This document shows positions 23,439-35,540 of a stretch of 64,000 nt of DNA, in pieces (within the stretch, counting starts at the first letter, position 1; each line of letters begins with the position of its first letter). Below the pieces are notes generated by a model that was given only the letters and a program-made list of their open reading frames with translations, was not told the DNA's origin and did no database searches. Source of the DNA: Nymphalis io (taxonomy: Eukaryota > Arthropoda > Insecta > Lepidoptera > Nymphalidae); NCBI RefSeq assembly GCF_905147045.1, contig NC_065892.1, positions 13,115,501-13,179,500 on the forward strand, given 5' to 3'. The translations under genes were made by a program, and so were the position numbers.

Positions 23439-24292
23439 GATATAAATTCATTTCATCAAGTTTGGCTGTTAAGGTTCCAAGGCTAGCTCGTTTGACCGAC
23501 TCATATAATTTCGTTATCGGCGCATCTATTTCTGTGCCTCGTAAGTTTTTATTCACCTCAGCGCTCACGACCGTTGTTATTATTTATTTTTATGCTACGT
23601 CTTGGCGGTAACTTTGTTTTATTGAAGTTGATTTTAGGCTATATTTTTTTACAACCATAATATTGTCCTCTGATAAGAAATTAATTTTTATCTTGATGTA
23701 TTTAAGGTTCTATATTATATTTATGAAAAAGTTACATTAATAATATATTAATCACAGATATTAAGCTGGCAACACTTTTAATGAAATATAAAGAGTCGAA
23801 TGAGTATTAATAAATTTACAATTGCCACTAGTTTTTCTGAACTGAAAATATAACAAAATATTTTATCTGTATATGATAAATACGATATCGTAAAACATAA
23901 GTAAATCCAATCGTTTTCATAATCAAAAGGTCGATTTAAAAAAAAAACAAACTCTCGGGAAATGGTTTGTCGTTACCTCTCATCAACTATGTAAAGCGAC
24001 TTTCATCTATATTGCACTTATGGTAGAAATCATATATTCAAATTACAAAATAAATCGAGTTCACGACTTCAATATAAAATGTAGTCATTTTTTATGTTTA
24101 GTTTTTTTATTGACTCGTCTCAAAATAAATTTAGTGATTTCTCTCTAACAACCGATAGAAAACGGCCTTCGTGCAGACTTATGTGGTTGGATACCACTGA
24201 ACTTTATTCCCTTGCTTTTATCCCATTCAGTAACCGCAGTGCGTAAGCTGTACGAAGCAAATATTTATCAAATACTGACACATTTTTGAAAT
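23439..24292. other. AT-rich sequence without recognised features
   Basis: The minus frame 23347-23568 begins in ordinary sequence and ends in the family D copy. I do not support it as a gene. Confidence 0.4.
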
Positions 24293-24575
24293 AGGCAGGA
24301 TACCTATCCTGGCAATTGTACCACCTGCTGGTTAGTGGTCATCACCACCCTTGGACATTGAATGCAGTGTAAGAAATAAAAATCACTTCTTACATCACCA
24401 ATGCGCCACCAATCTTAAACATTAAGAAGTTAGGTCCCTTGTGTTTATAGTAACACTGAATCAAACACCATTCAAACCAGAACACAACAATTGTCAGAAT
24501 TGCTGTTTAGCGGTAGAACATGTGATGGGTATGTGGTGTCTACCCAGACGGCGTTTCACAAACCTTACCACTGCA
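24293..24575 (-). repeat. A-tailed element, diverged near-full-length copy
   Basis: 'aatgcgccaccaatctt', 'ttcaaaccagaacacaacaa', 'tgctgtttagcggtagaaca' and 'tctacccagacggcgtttca' follow the family order. The A-tail end is degraded. It stops about 20 bp before the T run that begins the GC-rich element at 24597. Confidence 0.8.
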
Positions 24576-24596
24576 TATCTAACAACGTGTAACTAT

Positions 24597-24863
24597 TTTT
24601 TTTTTCGCAGTGGAAACTTTCAGAAAAGTACTCCCGGCTCCCATGGGAGGGGAACCAGGTTATGCGGAATTCTTACTCACTAAAACTACTGCGATGGCCG
24701 TCCTCAGTAGGGATCGGAGAGGCTCCGTAGCATCTATCCCGTGATAGTGTTGATATAACGAATCCGCGGCCACTCCCGTGCTACACTCCGCTCGTGGCAT
24801 GGCGAAGCTCGAAGGTAATCTTGCCCCCCACGCTCCTCGTTATTTCGTACGGCAGCGCGATGT
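24597..24863 (-). repeat. Unclassified GC-rich element, A-tailed (copy 1)
   Basis: On the minus strand: 'tgccgtacgaaataacgag', 'gtagcacgggagtggccgcg', 'ggccatcgcagtagttttag', 'cccatgggagccgggagt', ending 'tttccactgcgaaaaaa' (the plus T run at 24597-24606). The A tail suggests the 3' part of a non-LTR retrotransposon. There is no long open frame, and I do not know the family. A related copy lies in the opposite orientation at 25807-25957. Confidence 0.6.
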
Positions 24864-25525
24864 TTTTTTTAACGTAAGTCGTCTACATGCTTGATTGACT
24901 ATTCCAAAAATATACAATGACAGTCTATTCTATCAGCTCTTTCAACAATGACGGTCTTTTAACATCTTCTATTTAACTCTACCAGTAACACAAGTCGTTA
25001 GTATTTACTCAATTGAAATTCTATCGTCAAACTGCAATACTTTGTATCGTGAAAGTTCAAGAAATAACACATCCAAAGGACATGTCATCTTAGATCATGG
25101 CTCGCATCGTTTTGACAACGCAAGGTGTGGTTTATACTTTTTGCAATGCTGAGCATCTTTAAGCAAAGATGTCAACTTAACTTAAGGTCGAACATTTTTA
25201 TATGTGACTTTCAAAAATGAACAGTAAAAAAATGTAGAATATTTTCGAAAATTGTTTTTTTTTTTTTGTATCGGCAATGTCATCCCACACGATCCTTCTG
25301 ATCCTTTTTTATAAATATTTCATGAACAGACATGAGACCTGTTATTTTTGTGGTTCAATAAAGATAAAAAATAAATTGTGTCTAGTTCTAAATAACGTTG
25401 AATTGCTTATCAATATTATAAATATTCTATGTTTATAATTTACATGTTTTTTAATTACTCTAGAGTAAGTACTCTATTTCTTTTTATATATTTTTATATT
25501 ATTGTATAATTATTGAGTTATTTGT
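24864..25525. other. AT-rich sequence without recognised features
   Basis: Includes a long T run near 25255. No gene recognised. Confidence 0.4.
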
Positions 25526-25745
25526 AAACCGAGATAGCACAGTGGCTAGAACAATCATCTTTTTAACTGACGATAACGGGTTTAAGCCATTTTAAAAATC
25601 ATCAGTTGTTTTATTTGTGTTTATAAATCATTTAATACTGTGCAGTCAAGGTAAACACCAAAGAGGTAACCTACGCGTCTCGTATGAAAATCTATCACAT
25701 GTGTTTCCAACAAGAGCATTGCAGCAGGTTTATGAACATATCTTA
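25526..25745 (+). repeat. SINE-A relative, old copy
   Basis: Starts 'aaaccgagatagcacagtgg' (A-box relic TAGCACAGTGG) and has 'aacgggtttaagcc' (B-box relic), 'tttgtgtttataaatcat', 'ctatcacatgtgtttccaac' and 'agcattgcagcaggttta', in SINE-A order. The RTE-like 3' end is lost or unrecognisable. The frame at 25617-25805 is a by-product. Confidence 0.65.
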
Positions 25746-25806
25746 GGTAAGCATTGTATATTTCACCCCGAGCATAAAAGATACGGCCTTGGGATGGCTT
25801 CGTGAT

Positions 25807-25957
25807 GCCGTACGCGCTTTAGATTGCGGGGATGTGAAGCAAAGATTCGCCCCCTGACGGGAGCTCAGCTGAACTGCGAGTGGAACACAGCACAGCGGCC
25901 GCGGAGCTGCTCCAACTATTGTCGAAGGAAGCCATCACAGTAGTTTTAGTTCTTTTA
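25807..25957 (+). repeat. Unclassified GC-rich element (copy 2)
   Basis: Shares the ordered blocks of 24597-24863: 'gatgccgtacg', 'cagcggccgcggagctgctc', 'ccaactattgtcgaagg' and 'gccatcacagtagttttagt'. It is shorter, with internal gaps and many substitutions. It is followed directly by a family D 3' end. Confidence 0.55.
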
Positions 25958-26022
25958 AGTTCGAGCTTGACAAAGTTTATCAAAATCGGTTCATTGGTTA
26001 AGCAGTGAAAGCGTAACAAACA
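25958..26022 (+). repeat. Family D 3' end fragment
   Basis: 'caaagtttatcaaaatcggt' then 'cattggttaagcagtgaaag' and 'cgtaacaaacaggcag' is the typical end of the dispersed repeat that begins with the actagttg motif. Confidence 0.65.
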
Positions 26023-27772
26023 GGCAGAATTTAGTTGAATATAAGTCGAAATACACGTATATACAGTTATGTAGTTACTAGTAGATAAAAAAAGTAATAT
26101 TCTAAAGCTACCAAGTAATGTTTGAATCACTTATCACGATGTATATCAATCAATGTCTAATTTAACTGTAGGTCACTTATATCGTTGGCTAAATACACTG
26201 TAGGACTGCTTCTTATAATATTCATATGATAAAAATTATACAACGTTATCGTGAAATGTTTGAAAGATTTTGTGTCTGTTTATTAATAGATAAACAAAAC
26301 AACCATTTTATTTATTTTAGACTACCGTTGCCACCTAATTATTTATATACATTATTATATACATAAATCGAACAGTATTTACGTCACATTATGTACGTTA
26401 ATGTGGCATAAATTCGATTCTACGTTGGCGAAATCACTTGTTTTGAAATCATATAATATTTCGCACACATAGATAGTATGACTATCTATCAATAAGTATT
26501 TCAAACATCATTACTGATCATCTTATGTAGCATGACTTGAGCTTTTGTTAAGTGTCGTAATTAACTCTTAATTAGCTTAACAAAATACTTTTTATATTCG
26601 TCTGCCATCGTTATCTGTCTTCTTGTGATTAGTCATAAAGCGTAATGTAATTTTATAACGAAAATGTATTTAAAATTTTCATTAAAAATTTGGTAACTTT
26701 GTTTTTGATTTCTGCATATTATATTAATGCTTGTCATGTGTATTCAGTGTTGGAGATCCTGATAAAATAAAATAAAAATAATCCAAAAATAAAAATTATT
26801 TCATTTGTTTCACGAGAACTTCGTTCTAAAGCCGTTCAACGAAAAATACGATATGAAATGAATTATGTCATAATTCTACGCAGTTTTGTTACTAATGAAC
26901 AACAAAAGTAGGTCCAACTCGTTTCCATTATATTGATACGATTTAATTTAATTTCATATACTTATGTCAGTTAACCCTCTATTGCAGAATACAAAATATA
27001 TTTCGTACAAAAGGCAGACTTAATGAAACATACTTTTTTTTAAATTATCCTTAACTTTACCGATTTTATAAATGTAAAAGTGCGTTTATTATTGTACGTA
27101 TAGATAAGTAACATCAGCGTTGATATGACACTGTATTATCATAAAATTTGATAGGATAGTCTTAGATTTTAAAATAGCTCATATTTTTATGCAAGTGCAA
27201 GTAACCTGCTGCATTATAATTTTGCATAATTCTGTAATTCCTTCTTCGCTTTAAATGGTGGAATGAAGAGGTGAAAAAAGACCGTGCGTTGAGCTTCCAA
27301 TTTAATACGGGTACTGCAATTTTTTTATAATAAGTAATCGCTTTAATCTCTAGACTTAACGAATTTAAAATCATAATGAGGTTTGCAGGAGCGTCGTATT
27401 AAAATGTTCTCGTTGCTTCATTTCTTCTAATACTACATTCGCCTCTTATACAACGTAAATAAATAAAATTTTAATTTCCGTTAATCCATCACTGAGATTA
27501 TTAAAGTGATAAAGGTGTTAAAATTCAGAACATCCCGTTTTGTATACTACAACTGTATACTACAAGCTGATACTTTGTCGGTGTCTATTTAAATGCTATT
27601 AACAAAAGACTATTTCCTGATAGGGTAACAACAAAATGTTTTTATTTTATTTTATAGATTCTACCAAAACGTAACTCAAAAATAGGCTTGATAGTTATTA
27701 TAAATATAAAATCAAATTTAATGACCAACGAAGTTTTACAATATTTATTTTTATGTCATAGTTCAAAAGGAA
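26023..27772. other. AT-rich sequence, small hairpin
   Basis: A 9-bp-arm hairpin atagatagt-atg-actatctat lies near 26470-26490. Otherwise no gene or repeat recognised. Confidence 0.45.
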
Positions 27773-27797
27773 TATACAATGTGTCGAAAGTCGAAAG

Positions 27798-28100
27798 AAA
27801 AGTCGAGATGGCCCAGTGGTAAGAACGCGTGAATCTTAACCGATGAACGTGGGTTCAAACCCGGGCAAGCACCTCTGAATTTTCATGTGCTTAATTTCTG
27901 TTTATAATTCATCTCGTGCTTTTCGGTGAAGGAAAATATCGTGAGGAAACTTGCATGTGTCTAATTTCATCGAAATTCTGCTACATGTGTATTCCACCAA
28001 CCCGCATTGGAGCAGCGTGGTGGAATAAGCTCCAAACCTTCTCCTCAAATAGGGAGAGGAGGCCTTAGCCCAGCAGTGGGACATTTACAGGCTGTTACTT
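27798..28100 (+). repeat. SINE-A, full-length copy in plus orientation
   Basis: The best copy for reading the element directly. A box TGGCCCAGTGG at 27809-27819 and B box GGTTCAAACCC at 27852-27862, 32 bases apart, which is a usual Pol III internal promoter spacing. The body ends in 'aggccttagcccagcagtgg' and 'acaggctgttactt'. Flanks tatacaatgtgt at 27773-27784 and 28116-28127 are identical 12-mers (target-site duplication). Extra bases between the left flank and the head (cgaaagtcgaaag) look like a small head duplication. Confidence 0.95.
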
Positions 28101-28224
28101 TTACTACTACTGACTTATACAATGTGTTGTTTAAAAGTAAACGAACCAAAACTACCACCGTAACTTCCGGTTTCGACTCGCGTTCTCTCCATTTATCGAT
28201 TTGTCTTATTTGCAATATGGGTTA

Positions 28225-28268
28225 CGACTTTCCATCAGGTAAGCCTCCTACTCGTTTGCCCCCTGTAA
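28225..28268 (+). repeat. Short fragment of a dispersed repeat 3' end
   Basis: 'tttccatcaggtaagcctcc' followed by 'tactcgtttgccccctgtaa' resembles the common lepidopteran 'ccatcaggtg..cctgctcgtttgcc' motif, a relative of the A-tailed family end. Too short to classify. Confidence 0.5.
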
Positions 28269-30982
28269 TAAGATATAATATATATATATAAGTTAAATGA
28301 GCTTTCATTAGAAAATGCTGTAAGTGAATTATATATTATAGTACATATATATTATTTATTAATGTTTCTTTGGAAAAATCTAAGTAAAAATAACATTTTA
28401 TAAAATCTCTATTTAAATTTCCTATTTGTAATTGTAAGAAGTAATTTACAGTCATTCAATACAGAGCTGAAATTTTAAATTTAACTAGCTGTTGCTCCAT
28501 TATTCAAATATATTCGAATTCAATTCGATTCGAGTTCCGTTGTAAAGTTAATAGTGATTAAAATAAAGATCAAACTATCAACCAATACATGCCACGATTA
28601 TTTTTTACGATAGTAATAAATGTGCGAAAACAAAAAAAAAAAATAGTTTTATAACGACAAATATATGTTGAGTACTTAAAATTACAACATCCATCGTATA
28701 ATCTATTAATAAAGTTATATATTCATTTGAGATATTATTTTTAACTGTGTATGTAGTAGTGTATTAGTATGATATGTTCATATAATTTTCTCACGAAATA
28801 TTTCAAGGTAAGTTTATTTGCAAGTGATGAATTTCCGAAAGCCAATATTTGTTTCAATCGATTGTGAGAATCAAATCGGTGCAGTACAATGGAAACATTT
28901 TCATATTGTACGCATTCGCGATGATGGCCGCGATAGCGTCACTTTTGAAGTTTCCTGCGATAAGTCACGTTCGCTCGGAGGGTGTTAAAACTCAACTTCC
29001 GTTCGCGATTTCAATTAAATGACCAAAATGTTTACGAATAAATTTTGTTTAATAAATAAAGTTTATGATGTTTACACCAAATGAAATGGTAATTAATTTT
29101 TTTTAATTATGAAACTGACCTGTTTTTAAGCAGTTATTTATATAGTTTTAGATTTTAGTTTGAATATAATATATAGATGTTTCTTTACTTAACTTGCTTA
29201 AATAAAAACATAACATTTTTATTTATTTAAAAAAGAATAATTTATTCTTTTTCATGACATAGTCTAATAAACTAAGTTACCTGTCTACTTTCCTACAATA
29301 AATTTAAAAGAGCTTTACGCCATATGCAAAGTTAAGAAATGTCGATGTTATCACAGTGACTTTATCATACGAACGACCCAGAAACAAAACCGACTATGAT
29401 GCCGTTAATAACATTTTAACTAGCAAATATATCCGTTCATCAAGTGTTTCTATCCCCACTATTACAAAGCGACCTAGGATTTAGCACGCGTTCACATAAA
29501 TCCCGCGCGACTCGTCAACCCCCTTTATCGTCACACCTCATTTTTATTTCATTTTGTACGAATCGGGCTGTTATTTATTAGGAATATTTGTTAATATATT
29601 ATTATAATTGATTAATAGTGATATTGTTTTTTTTAGACTTTTTTGGGCGCGATGGGATATTTGTAACATTTTATGTCAAATATCAGAATTATTTACGTAT
29701 TTTAAATAGTTTTATGTTTTTTTTTTGTTTTATAACCTATTTAATTTATATATTTTTTTTTTTTAGTTCGAGGAAATTATTACTATTGGAAGGTATACCC
29801 AATAAGCTAACTCTGCTAACTGTAGAAGTTATTACTAATTTAACACATTATGCGCGGCATTGCTATTTAATCAATGAATGTCTCCTTTTTTCATCACTAT
29901 ATTGTATTTTCATATGATTAAAGACTTAATTAAATATATATTATCAAACTAAAAAGAAAAATCTGTATAACAGGATCGCATTAAGAATGGCAAAATGGTA
30001 TTTCCATTTTATATAGAAAAATAAAAGTTTTCAGTAATGTGCATCCATTAGCGAAAGATCTATTTTCAAGGGCTTTTTGTATTTAAGAGCTGTATAATCT
30101 TTTTTACTATTACGTCATGACTTTTAATGAATTAATGTATATACGAAAAATGAAAAAAAAATGATGTAATAAATTGTTAGAAGCCATTATCGGTGTCGTA
30201 GCCTTCATAATACATACAATAAATTATTTAAATAAATACACTTATCATAGTTTATATATTTTATTCTTAATCCATTAACAAACATAAAATTAAAAAATAG
30301 ATTCTGTTGTTATCAGAATCAAAAATGTGTATAAAATTTTAGCTCAATCGATTGTATGGTTAAAAACATGCTTAAAATTCATTTTTGATTCTCGTATATA
30401 CTATCAGGTGATTTAAAAATAAAAGCTTTTAAATACAGGTTATATAATATTGATTGCATTGGAGCGTGACTTGTGTTCAATTATTGTAATTGAATATTCA
30501 TGTCATAAGAGCTTTTAGATATGTGTCAATGATGTTTTAAATAAAGATATTTAAAAATAAATTTAGATTTTCTTAGAAACATAATGAATGTTTTGTGCCT
30601 CGTATAAATTTTGTTTTATAAGTTATTGAATTATTATCGTTGCATCTTAACCGAAATACAAATAAAAGTTTGTATTAATTTTATGTTTTTTTTTCTTTTT
30701 CAACGTCTATTTTAAGGTCTAAACAATAATGGATTATAAAATTTGCTTTTGAAAGGCAAAACTAAGAACTGTGACAAAATATACGATTTTATATTTTCAT
30801 TCGAAACGAATATTAAAATTGTTCAATTATTTCTGAATTTTTACGTATTGTATGTACTTAGTGTGAACGTGTTATAAAAATAGTAGCACCTAATATGAGT
30901 CTTCAAAACCAAGTTGAACGTTAAATAAGTTTTCTAAGTAACCAACGCTTACATAGAAAAAATAAAAGTTACTATGGAACAT
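28269..30982. other. AT-rich DNA with one CpG-richer patch
   Basis: At 28900-29010 ('gatgatggccgcgatagcgt' and following) and at 29450-29540 the sequence is richer in CpG than its flanks. No gene or repeat is recognised there, and these patches are candidates for regulatory DNA only. The 29618-29917 frame is T-rich and has no domain. Confidence 0.4.
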
Positions 30983-31279
30983 TTAGACAACCTTTTTTGT
31001 TCCACCGCGTCCGGATAAAGATTTTAACGTATTCGATCTAAACGGTGCTATGAATGTGTTACTATCCAATGCACAGATAACAAAAAAAGAGTCGCTAGAC
31101 CAGTTCTTGGACCTCAAATGCGATTTAGATTTATTCTCTCCGCTCGTCCTCCTGTTTTTTCTTTGTCTGGCTACATTGTTACCTTTAAAACAATAGCCAG
31201 TCTTGTCATATCCTGAATTTATCATTCTAACACCATCAACGGAAACGCGTAGTGATATGTGTTTATAATGTGGTATCAC
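30983..31279 (-). other. Open frame of 98 codons, unknown
   Basis: Minus frame starting MIPHYKHISLRVSVDGVRM. The segment HISLRVSVDGVRMINSGYD has a beta-strand-like pattern that loosely recalls the start of PTB-type domains (ISVDGV..). After GYCFK the DNA reads aaag|gtaaca, a possible splice donor. The candidate acceptor upstream has no clear pyrimidine tract and no second exon was found. It could equally be a chance open frame in slightly GC-richer DNA. Confidence 0.2.
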
Positions 31280-33030
31280 GGTCTTTTTACTCCTTAACTG
31301 TTTGTATGGCTAATTCGAATGACATAAGCATTACATTTATACTTGATATGAATATTGATATCATATCGTGATTTCGTAGTGTGGTCTATAAATTTCACTT
31401 TCTGTTTATTCAAATAAAAAATCAAATGTTCCAAATTATTCTCATATTTTAACAGATTTTATTTTATAATTTGTCATTATAGTGCTAAAACATTTCAAAC
31501 GGTAGTGATGAATCGAGTCAATATTTTGAAACTAACCGAAGTAAATCCTACAACAACATGACTGCTTATTTAAAAAACAACGCCGGTAAGGGTGGGTGCT
31601 AAAAGTTCGTGTTTGTTTGGGACTTATTTTATGTTGAGGACGTCCGACACTATCCGGAATTCAGGCGCCAGTCGCATTAGAAAATCCGATACCAGAATCG
31701 AATTGAACATTAATGGAACATAAAAATGTTTACCGTCACATAAATTATCCTCTAAAGAAGCCGATGAATTCGACTAATGTTTTATTACTAATGGATGTTA
31801 GAATACTATATAATTTCCGTTCGAAAATTTATCGGCTCCTCTAGTATACCTTCAAATTATATATTTTATTAGCACTAAATCACTTGAAATATTTGATTGT
31901 CTGAACTAAAATTTTCATTGTCAATAGAATGAAACTTATAACAATTGTTCTCTAAATGAGGTAGGAAGGTAAATAGTTCATAAATTGAAATAAAACGTTT
32001 TCTGATCGCCCTCTTGACAATAATTTGGCCCACGCTCTGTCCATACCGTCGAATGCTACAATGCTCTTGCACAGGGAATAATTTGAAGGACGCGGAGGAA
32101 TAATGATATAAGTCCCTAAGGACCAACACAATGCTATGGGGATAATAATAGTTGTAGATTTGAAAGTAATTTGAATATGAATGGAACCCTCCCGCGAGGT
32201 CCTCGTAATAAATATGAAGTGTTGCTTTTGTACGTTCCCTTGATGATTTTGACTTTGGTATAACGAATCGGGTTCGGAATGTTGTTGGTAATTATGGGTT
32301 TAGTTGCGTATTTGAAATACGTTAGGTGTGTATATGAGGCGTGAGTTGGATTTATTAAATCTGCACCAGAAGAGGGCTTTAATGTAATAAAAATAGTAGC
32401 AATTATATACCATATTATTGATATTTAATCATTTAATTTTAAATATATACATATTACATTATAAATAACAAATAATGGATTTCAATTTGTAAAAACACAA
32501 ACAAATATTTCTTATAGATCATATTTTTTTGAACCCCTGTAGTTGTACATAACGTGTTTAAAACGCAACAAGTTTTATGGATATTGTTCATGAAGCGTCA
32601 GAGACCTAAATGCTCTGATCTAACTGTTGAATTATTTATCTAGACAATAATTTGTGTAATTATTTACAATAAGGACATATTGTAAATTATTTATAAATAA
32701 AAATATGGCTATTGAACAAATCATGGCCGTCTGGAATGTTCGCAAGAAGGCTAACAGCATTACCCATTGAATCACAAGTCCGATTTTCCAACGAAGAATA
32801 AACCAGCTCTTCTGTCACTGGTGGAGGCAAAAAAGGTTCTAGTAGAATAAGTAAAATATATAATTGAAACAAGAATTATCCATTACTCACAGTCGCTTTA
32901 TAGAATTGTTTAAATTTTTTTTAAGACTGTTATAAAACTAATTGGACACTTAGGTATATAGGAGTTTGTTTGCTGGTTGGATCCTCTGTTTGTCTGTCAA
33001 ATTAAAAAAAAATCATCATGTACATTTATT
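31280..33030. other. AT-rich sequence, no gene recognised
   Basis: A less AT-rich patch lies at 31580-31690 ('ggcgccagtcgcattagaa' near 31667). The minus frames 31875-32129 and 32687-32872 have no recognisable domain. Confidence 0.4.
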
Positions 33031-33253
33031 GTACCACCCACTTATCAGATATTCTGCCGCTAAACAGCAATACTTAGTATTGTTGCGTTCCGGTTTGCAG
33101 AATGAGTGAGCCAATGTAACTACAGATACAAGGGGCATGACATCTTAGTTCCCAAAGTTGGTGGCGCATTGGCGATTTGAGAAATGGTTATTATTTCTTA
33201 CACTCACCACCAGGTGGCCCATTTGCTCGTCTGCCTGCGTATAACAAAAAAAA
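33031..33253 (+). repeat. A-tailed lepidopteran element, diverged
   Basis: 'gtaccacccacttatcagat', 'gttgcgttccggtttgcag', 'ggcgcattggcgatttgag', 'ccaggtggcccatttgctcg' and an A-rich end, 'aacaaaaaaaac'. The head before 'gtacc' is lost. Confidence 0.85.
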
Positions 33254-34410
33254 CACGCGGAGCAATTAATACTTTTAAAATTCGGTCAAATTAAAAAGAA
33301 TCAAAGGGTCCTCAAACATCGGTCAGTATACCGTATACCGTATTGATCGTGCAAATTTTCGCACACTCCGTGATACATATGACGCTTTTCCATATGCAAA
33401 TTAGTTTGTGTCCCCCTATAAAAGTGTAGTATTTGTTTTGGACGTCTGACCGGTTATACCTCTAGATTTATGTGTGATAGCAGCAGGCATTTTAATTTGT
33501 GCAGCCACAGATTTTGACATTGTCTTTTGAAATTTAACCCCTATGGGCATTGTAATAAAGGTCAGCTGTTTGATGTATTGCATGCAATTTTTATTCGAAT
33601 ATCCGAATTCGTTTCTGTTTCGAATAAATCGTAACTGATGCGTAGTTGTAATTCGATTTGCTTGGTGTCATTGTCTATATAGCTTTCATTGAATATTGTA
33701 ATAAATCATTTTGATACATCTTGTGGATAATTAAAATTATAGTGATGCTTTTTAATATTTTTTTACAGTAAATTAATATTCAAATATAATGAAAATCGTG
33801 TTCGTGTGTGTTATTTATAATAATTGACATTTTGAATATCAAAATTAAATTAATTTCTTCGTAGTATCTAAAAAATAAAATAAGACTAAAATTACCCTTT
33901 CAAATACTATCAACGCCCTTATATGTATTTTTTTAAGTATCTAAATGCCTAAATAAAAAAAACTATAATAAAGTAATTTCTAATGTTATGTATATTAAAA
34001 TGAAACCACAATTATATATGAATTTGAACGTTTACATAATAAAAATATATATCAGAATTTTGTAGACGTGACGTAAGTCTATTAAATGTACGCAAAATCA
34101 TCAAAATGAAAACGCTTTTGGACGTCACAAACACATCTTAAAATGTCAACATGACATAAAATTATTTCAATGCAAATAAATTGACGCCCCGAGGCGTATG
34201 AGAAACGAAAAATATCATTTTGCACGCGTCTGTCACGTCCTTCCCGCTTGACGTCGCACGTGGCAGCTAACAAGCGCTTTTGGATGAGTTTTGCTAGCTG
34301 TTTTAATTAGGAATTCGAATTGTGCTTATGGGTTTCATCTTCATGAGATACTATCAATTTATTTTTGAGGTTACTAGGTTTACGCATGTAATTGAATTTA
34401 ATTGACCATT
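33254..34410. other. Mixed sequence with octamer and TATA-like motifs
   Basis: 'catatgcaaattag' at about 33392 contains ATGCAAAT, and 'ctataaaagtgtag' follows at about 33416. These match octamer and TATA consensus words, but nothing downstream resembles a gene or small RNA that I know, so no promoter is called. The rest is AT-rich. Confidence 0.3.
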
Positions 34411-34630
34411 AATATTCCTCTGCTAGGTAGAAGCCTCTACATAGCACAAAGTTGGACTTCATACCACCACCACCTCAAAGCAAAGCAGGTCAATAATCTA
34501 GCAAAAATCTCCAAAATCCATACAGGCATTCCCACGATGATTTTTTCCACTCCGTGAACGAAATGATATAAACAATTTAAGCAGATAAAAGTTTGCTTAT
34601 CTGGTGCTGAACTGGAGATCTTTGCTTCAT
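34411..34630 (-). repeat. SINE-A relative, very old copy
   Basis: 'tctgctaggtagaagcctct', 'ggacttcataccaccacc', 'acgatgattttttccact', 'aacgaaatgatataaacaat' and 'ttaagcagataaaag' keep the SINE-A body order on the minus strand. The head is poorly preserved. The minus frame at 34437-34649 is a by-product. Confidence 0.5.
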
Positions 34631-35416
34631 ATCTACGACTTTTTTCCACCGGTCAATCCCGACTCTTATATACCTAAATAGTGATCCTTAACAAACAATT
34701 ATATTAGAAAGCAATATGAATGGTTATGTTTTTTTGTAGACTATTGCCATAATTACGAAAGATACCAATATTTTCGAATCAATTTAAACTACGATTTAGA
34801 AAACAAATGCTTATTCAACTTGAAAATCTGATATGTCCAAATAGAGCGTTACCAATAATTATATATCCATATCTGTATAAGGCAAAACAGCCTCATTTTA
34901 AAGTTAGAGCAATTAAAACTTTCAAAATCAAATTGATTAAGCAATCCCATTAGTTGCGTAAGATTCTCACAAAGCTAAATTCATTCCGATACTATCTCGA
35001 ATATCAAAGAGTTGTGCATTTAATGAGCTCAGTGGAACTTGCATACGTTGGCACAAGTTGTGCTCTAAAGATGTCTGTATTCACTTGAGCCTTTTATATC
35101 TTAATGGGGGAAAGTATGAAACTTTTATTACATACCTAAATGTTTTTCTGAAAATCATAATACAAACCTGTTCTGTTTAACGTTTTGGTTATTTCAAATA
35201 ACCAATTGTAATAGGACATTCAGTCCAATCTAAATAATAATTACCAAAATAAAATTTGTACTAAATAAAAAGTGTTGCAAGCTCTGCAAATATTTCTTTA
35301 AATACTTTATATATAGTTTCAACTCAAGTCAATACTTCTTAGCGTCGACTATCTGAGAAAACGACTATATATATATAATAAATATATCTGTACAGTAACC
35401 ATATTTATAACCATTG
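34631..35416. other. AT-rich sequence without recognised features
   Basis: Nothing supported. Confidence 0.4.
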
Positions 35417-35536
35417 TGGACCGACGACCTTAAGAAGGTGGCGGGCACCAACTGGATGCGGAAGGCGGAGGACAGGGAGCTTTGGCGCACCTTGGGAGAG
35501 GCCTATGTTCAGCAGTGGACAACGATTGGCTGTTGA
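35417..35536 (+). pseudogene. 3' end of RTE-type LINE ORF (endonuclease/reverse transcriptase polyprotein)
   Basis: One uninterrupted frame of 39 codons plus TGA (35534-35536) begins WTDDLKKVAGTNWMRKAED and ends GEAYVQQWTTIGC. This is the C-terminal tail of the RTE-type LINE polyprotein, downstream of the reverse transcriptase domain. WTDD..VAG..W...A.DR..W..LGEAYVQQWT is a well-known lepidopteran ending. The catalytic domains are missing: the copy is 5'-truncated just before the W, in unrelated AT-rich sequence. It keeps its frame, so it is younger than the relics at 8310 and 16684. A SINE-A copy follows 5 bp later in reverse orientation. Confidence 0.85.
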
Positions 35537-35540
35537 TTGT

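Noticed and set aside
27798..27875. tRNA-like head of SINE-A as a real tRNA gene
   Set aside because: Promoter boxes are present, but the cloverleaf does not close and the same head recurs at many SINE copies.
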